NCBI GenBank assembly: GCA_000697335.1 | Contig: JNEM01009091.1 | Location: 1-26,032, forward strand | Reading direction: 5' to 3' | From: Conidiobolus incongruus B7586 | Lineage: Eukaryota; Entomophthoromycota; Entomophthoromycetes; Entomophthorales; Conidiobolaceae | DNA length: 26,032 bases | Part shown: positions 21,779 through 26,032 of the stretch, piece by piece | Layout of the letters: each line of letters opens with the position of its first letter | Numbering within the stretch: position 1 is the first letter of the stretch | The notes under the pieces: generated by a model | What the model was told of the DNA's origin: nothing | What the model saw: the letters and a program-made list of their open reading frames with translations, nothing else | The model's database searches: none | Position numbers and translations under genes: made by a program

Positions 21779-22806
21779 ATGCTTAAACTAGATTGTGATT
21801 ATCAAAAGGCTTTTATTTTTATATCTTTAAAACTTAACTATAAACCCTCTAAAATCATCCAAAACTTGCAAACAGCTTATAGAGATGGTGCTTTATCTAA
21901 AACTACCATATATTGCTAGATTTATGATTTTAAAGTTAAAAGGGACATTATTTAAAATTTAATAAAATTTAAAAGATTAATTTCTATTATTACTCTTTTA
22001 CTTATTAATTAAGTAAAAAAATATATATAAAAAATACCTTTTTATTTCTATTAAAGAATTAGTAAAGTAATTTAATATTAATTATACAAGCATATTATAT
22101 TTACTTAAGTTTAAACTTGGATTAATTAATAAAAATGTAAAATGGATACCTTATAATTTAACAAAAGTTTAAAAGAAAACTAGAGTAGCTATAGTTAAAC
22201 AAACTTATTAAAGTATAATTAAAAACAAAGGTTTTTACAGTAAATACTTATAATTAATGAATCTTAAATTCTTTTATATAATCTTTTACCTAAAAATAAA
22301 ACAAGATGTTAGTTAAATTAATCCCTTTTATAAATTTTAATAAATAAATATTTTAAATATAAGTGAATATTAATTATTATAATAAATTATAATGGTATAT
22401 AGTTTTTGTATTTAATATCTCAAGGAAAATCAATTAATAGTAAATTATATATTATTTTTTTAAATAAAACAATTTCTAAATAGTGTTCTTAATATAAATT
22501 AAAAATATCTATTATTTTACATAATAATTACAAAATATATTAAGTTAAAGCTATAAAAAATTTTATATATAAAAAAATTAGAGGGAGTTACCACATTTAG
22601 TATATTTACTTAATTATAACCTATGTGATTATAATTGTTTTAAACAATTAAAAAAACAGCTTGGAGGAAAAAAAATTCCTACAAACAAATTAAATTGGTT
22701 TGTGAAACATCAAATTTCAGTCTTTAATAAACAGAACTGTTTTTTAAGTATTAGAAGCTTACCAAAGGTATGGAAAAGAGTTATTAATAATAAAAGAGGC
22801 TATTAA
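21779..22806 (+). pseudogene. Mariner transposase relic
   Basis: The relic starts at an ATG at 21779 and ends at TAA (22804-22806), about 1028 bp, matching a transposase of some 340 residues. Recognisable parts are the N-terminal helix-turn-helix (KPSKIIQNLQTAYRDG, then a Trp codon changed to TAG before IYDFK), the central KWIPYNLTKV block, and the catalytic end LPHLVYLLNYNLCDYNC through KVWKRVINNKRGY. There are well over ten in-frame stops plus at least one shift of frame. The second catalytic Asp is lost (HDN of the other copy reads HNN here), while the third Asp in CDY remains. The last roughly 190 bases are still open, but the protein is dead. Confidence 0.9.
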
Positions 22807-22868
22807 TTTTATATTATTCATTAATTTTTATATATTATTTATTAATTTATTTATTTAATTTTAATTTT

Positions 22869-22900
22869 AAAATTGTGCCATTACTTAATTTCTGCACTAA
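22869..22900 (-). repeat. Right terminal inverted repeat of the mariner
   Basis: Reads ATTACTTAATTTCTGCAC then TAA on the plus strand and pairs with the left terminal repeat. It is followed by the TA target duplication at 22901-22902. Confidence 0.85.
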
Positions 22901-23712
22901 TAATTCTAAAATCATTCAATTAAACTAGTATTTTACTCAATTAGTTTGTTATTCTCCCTTAAAAATATTATAGAAATATATTAATAACCAAACTTAGAAT
23001 TGATTCCTTATATTAATCTCAAGTTTACATCTACCAATTCCTGAATTTGCATTTATTTTAATTAAATTTAAGCAATCAATTAGCCAAATGTATTTCTAAA
23101 TATAATTAAATAGATTGTCAAAGAATAGTACTCTGTTATCAAAGGAGTGAAAAATATCTTAGGATCAAAATTTAATTAGATTGTCTCATGATATATTTTA
23201 GTTGAAATGATTTCACTTTTCATGGTTAATAATAATAATATAGAATGATATAAAATAGGTTTCATATACTAATAATAATAGGAGTTCAAATAAAAATTTT
23301 TTGTTTATCAGATTTATAGAATACCTTAGTTGTATAATTAAAAACTGAATTTGACTTGTTAATATAAGAATTGTAATATTCAATTTTTTGGTGTTTGATA
23401 AACACAATATTTTCTCCTTAATGAAAAGGTATGAAAATAAATCATATTTGGGTAAAATTAGAATTAGTTAGGCTTCAATGGAAGTAAATAAAAAAGCAAT
23501 ATTGTAAAATATATTCCAATGTTAAAATACTTGTTACCCGAGACTAAAATATAATTCAATAAGATTAATTAATCATTCTTGGTTAACTTGGCCCCATATG
23601 GAGACAATTGAAATCAACAAATTTGATAAGCTTGAACCATGATTTTGATTTATTTTTATTAATGATGGTTTGCTTTAATCCCAATTTGAATTCAATGCAT
23701 GTGTGATTTATA
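22901..23712. other. AT-rich intergenic region, mariner to G-alpha 3' end
   Basis: About 0.8 kb that includes the 3' untranslated region of the G-alpha gene. A 64-codon minus-strand frame at 23213-23407 is made almost only of Ile, Leu, Asn, Tyr and Phe codons and looks like chance in AT-rich DNA. Nothing else is visible. Confidence 0.5.
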
Positions 23713-24816
23713 TTAAAATCCTAATTTCTCTAAATTTTGATTCATAATAATATCGTTAACCGATTCGATAACGTGTTTCATTTGTGTAGTATCAGTAGCA
23801 TGAGTGAAGTGGGGATACACCTGATTATGAGGGTTATTGTGCAGTTTTAGGAACATCTTCTGGAAGAAGGTGCACACTGAATTGAAATCGGTGTCAGGTC
23901 CCGAGTAGTGTGGGAAGTGCTTTTTGATCTTGGAAGTCTTGAGCTTTTGTCTGAGAAGGTCCACCTTATTCAGGAATAGAATCGTGGGAGTATTCTGGAA
24001 CCACTGAGAATTGGATATGGATTCAAATAGCGTAAGTGCCTCTTGAATCCTGTTTACTGTACCATCTTCCCTTAGCACTTGATCGTATTCACTGATGGCT
24101 GCCACAAATAGTAATGCTTTCACATTGTCGAAGCAATGGATCCACTTACGGCGTTCAGATCTCTGACCTCCAACATCTACTAACCTGCAATTCAGTTGGT
24201 TCATTATGAACACTGTTTCTGAAATACCAGTGGTTTTCATCCTTGTATTAAGAATGTCTTGATCGTCTGGCTGATAACTAGGAACGAGGATCTTTTCCGC
24301 CTTGTCGAAGAAATATTCCATATTCACTTCGGTCTCGGTCATGAGTTTGAGTGTCGACTTCGTTTTTGGGTCATTCCAAAACAGTCTAACCCAATATAAA
24401 TATTCTTGGGGGTTGGAGATATCCCACTGGGTCTCCGGCACCTGAGGAAAATCAGCAATCTGATCCTTTAATGAAATATTTTCAAAAGAGATGTTATTTT
24501 GATCCATATAGTTCAAAATAGCTTGCATCGTAGTAATCATATGGAACCATATTAATTTGACATACGACTCACGCTCCAATCTTGTAAAATTACGATTGTA
24601 AATAAGTCTCATCTGTTTTAACACGGTGGATTTACCAGCCTCACCAGTACCTAATCATAGCAACGAATCAGTAAACAAATTTAATAGTAATTGATGCTAA
24701 TTACCTAATAACAATATTTTAATTTCTTTACGATATTTTTCGTGTTCTAATTTCAATTGAGCTTCAACTAGTGTAGAGATATATAAATCAGAATTTGAAG
24801 AACAACAAGCACCCAT
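23713..24816 (-). CDS. Heterotrimeric G-protein alpha subunit
   Basis: Exons 24816-24705 and 24650-23713 flank a 54-nt GT-AG intron and give 349 aa plus TAA, the normal length. The start MGACCSS fits N-myristoylation at Gly2 and palmitoylation at the following cysteines, so it sits on the inner plasma membrane. GTP-binding motifs are in order: P-loop GTGEAGKST (38-46), switch I RMKTTG with Arg174 and Thr177, switch II DVGGQRSERRKW with catalytic Gln200, NKVD (265-268) and THATDT (320-325). The helical domain lies between the P-loop and switch I. Departures from the usual consensus are T and A in the P-loop (normally GAGESGKST), His for Cys in TCATDT, and an end LEKLGF without the Cys of Gi-type subunits. 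The intron falls right at the P-loop Gly38. It couples receptors to nutrient or pheromone pathways; the subgroup is not clear. Confidence 0.96.
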
Positions 24817-25474
24817 AGTAAAATAAAAATAAAGAAAAATTTAAATCGAAACTAAAGGACTATGGTGTTTATATATATATATATTTAAATATCGTGAAAT
24901 CATTATTTTAAGGAGGGGATTTGGAGGGTTTAAACAAGGAAAATTCAAAACTAAAATTAAATTTCTTATACCCTGTAATATGGTTAAACAGCTCATTCAT
25001 AAATTAGACTAAAAATTGATTTTATTATTATCAACTTTTAATCAAAGTTACTTTTAATAATCGAACTTTGTGATAACTATTATTAAAATTTAATTTATCA
25101 AATATTTTTATTTAAAAAGTTTCCTAGTACTTAGCTATTGTATTATAAGTATTAAAATTGAAGAATTTATTTTGTTCAATTATATCAATTATTATTTAAT
25201 ATATTTTAGTTAACCTATTTGAATATTCATTTAACCTTTTTAAATACTATTAAAATTATTATCAACACACTCTTTCAATTTTGTTAATATTATTAATTCT
25301 TTTTAAGGTATAATGGGTTTCATAATTAACAATTCCTTAAATAAAAATTAAGTAATATAATTAATGAAATATAGGCATTTATCAATCAAGGCGTATTACA
25401 ATAATTGAATAAACATTATATTGATGTATTTATTTATCTTGAAACTTATAAAATCTTTACAACACCATTTATTT

Positions 25475-25512
<38 letters not shown>

Positions 25513-25625
25513 AATATAAACTAATCTGAAGTTATATATCATGATTTATTTTAAATCATAGTCAGTTTCATTTAATAAATAATCACCTTTTATCAAAATT
25601 AATTTTGCAAAATATTTTTGAATTA
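24817..25625. other. G-alpha upstream region and spacer with a TA repeat
   Basis: This holds the promoter of the G-alpha gene. A TATATA tract at about 24870-24886 lies some 55-70 bp before the start. A G-rich string containing AGGGG (24914-24918), the yeast stress-response element core, lies about 100 bp before the start; a role is only possible. An AT dinucleotide run follows at 25478-25509. No gene is visible. Confidence 0.4.
25478..25509. repeat. AT dinucleotide microsatellite, 16 units
   Basis: An uninterrupted run of alternating A and T, about 32 bp, in the spacer between the G-alpha promoter and the second mariner. It is in no coding frame. Confidence 0.95.
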
Positions 25626-26032
25626 TTACTTTGTAATTTAAATAATGGGAATTTTTTGCGATTGAAAAAAAATAAACATTTTAATATATACAAAGTAAAA
25701 ATAAATATATAATATAAAATTAATAATTTCCTTTATTTCTAATAACTTTTTGCTATACTTTTGGCAAAGATCTAACACCTAAAAAACAGTTCTTTTTATT
25801 AAAGACTGAAATTTGATGTTTCACAAACCAATTAAATTTTCCTGCAGAAATTTTCTTTCCTGCAAGCTGGTTTTTTAATTGCCCAAAACAATTATAATCA
25901 CATGGGTTATAATCTGGGGAATATACTGGATGTGGTAGTTCTTTCCAGTTATTTTTAATTAGAAAGTTTTTTACAACTTTAGATTTATGTATTTTACAAT
26001 TATCATGCAAAATAATAGGTCTTCTCAAATTA
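25626..26032 (-). mobile_element. Second mariner (DD34D) copy, 3' part, runs off the window
   Basis: The transposon lies on the minus strand and its 3' end is at 25626, after a TA (25624-25625). The terminal stretch TTACTTTGTAATTTAAATAA, then TGG and ATTTT, aligns with the terminal repeat of the copy at 21590-22900, though more diverged. The distance from the transposase end to the element end is 94 bp in both copies. Only the 3' third is inside the window. Confidence 0.85.
25720..26032 (-). pseudogene. Mariner transposase, C-terminal part, partial
   Basis: The frame is open from the window edge to a TAG at 25753-25755. It contains HDN with the second catalytic Asp and SPDYNPCDY with the third; exactly 34 residues lie between the two Asp, which defines the DD34D mariner family. 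After the TAG the same frame continues for ten more codons (QKVIRNKGNY) to TAA at 25720. The other copy has TGG (Trp) at the TAG position, so this copy most likely lost its last 11 residues by one G-to-A change. Whether the upstream part, beyond the window, is intact cannot be seen. It is much better preserved than the other copy and so may be younger. Confidence 0.88.

Larger units (their letters stand above)
21590..22900 (+). mobile_element. Mariner (DD34D) DNA transposon, full length, decayed
   Basis: A 1311-bp element, the typical mariner size. The left end (TTAGTATAGAAATTAAG at 21590) matches the reverse complement of the right end (TTAGTGCAGAAATTAAG) over about 32 bp with roughly five mismatches. 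It is flanked by TA dinucleotides at 21588-21589 and 22901-22902, the target duplication of the family. It carries one transposase relic. The distance from the transposase stop to the right end is 94 bp, identical to that in the second copy at 25626. The element is too decayed to move itself. Confidence 0.9.

Noticed and set aside
23213-23407. 64-codon minus-strand frame rich in Ile, Leu and Phe
   Set aside because: The composition is that expected of random AT-rich DNA, without a start context or family match.
1-26032. CRISPR array, bacterial operon or tRNA genes
   Set aside because: No regularly spaced repeats, no operon-like spacing and no T-loop or cloverleaf pattern; spliceosomal introns throughout show nuclear eukaryotic DNA.

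Overview
The window looks like nuclear DNA of an AT-rich fungus. Coding genes sit in very AT-rich spacers of about 0.8 to 1.9 kb. Introns are mostly 46 to 66 nt with GTA-type donors and TAG/CAG acceptors, and all seven protein genes end in TAA. The gene set is typically fungal: ILV3, a GLUT/Vps73-like sugar porter, a TORC2 RICTOR/Ste20/Avo3 subunit carrying an HR1 domain, HRD3 and a G-protein alpha subunit. A kelch single-pass membrane protein and the extreme AT content suggest an early-diverging (zygomycete-grade) lineage, but that placement is inference from impression and could not be tested here.

Layout. 1-1455: AT-rich spacer. 1456-3542 (-): five-exon ILV3 (branched-chain amino-acid synthesis, mitochondrial). 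3543-5015: divergent spacer with a GATTA/TAATC cluster. 5016-6770 (+): two-exon kelch/transmembrane protein. 6927-8474 (-): intronless MFS sugar transporter. 8475-9740: divergent spacer. 9741-14725 (+): a 28-exon RICTOR orthologue (1209 codons, 27 introns averaging about 50 nt), which I reconstructed by following reading phase and family similarity; it is shredded in simple ORF scans. 14726-16641: long spacer. 16642-17277 (+): Ser/Thr-rich orphan, probably cell-surface, 5' end unresolved. 17278-18171: spacer with a TAA microsatellite. 18172-20611 (+): three-exon HRD3/SEL1L. 21590-22900 (+): a full-length but dead mariner with both terminal inverted repeats and TA target duplications. 23713-24816 (-): two-exon G-alpha. 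25626-26032 (-): the 3' third of a second mariner of the same family, cut by the window edge.

The genes do not form a pathway cluster. Several belong to nutrient and stress signalling (TORC2, G-alpha, a sugar porter, branched-chain amino-acid synthesis), but I see nothing that makes this more than coincidence. The most notable points are the extreme intron density of RICTOR, the fossil mariner pair in opposite orientation around the G-alpha gene with a C-to-T/G-to-A pattern between the copies, and repeated use of the second of two close AG acceptors. I found no convincing new multi-gene system.
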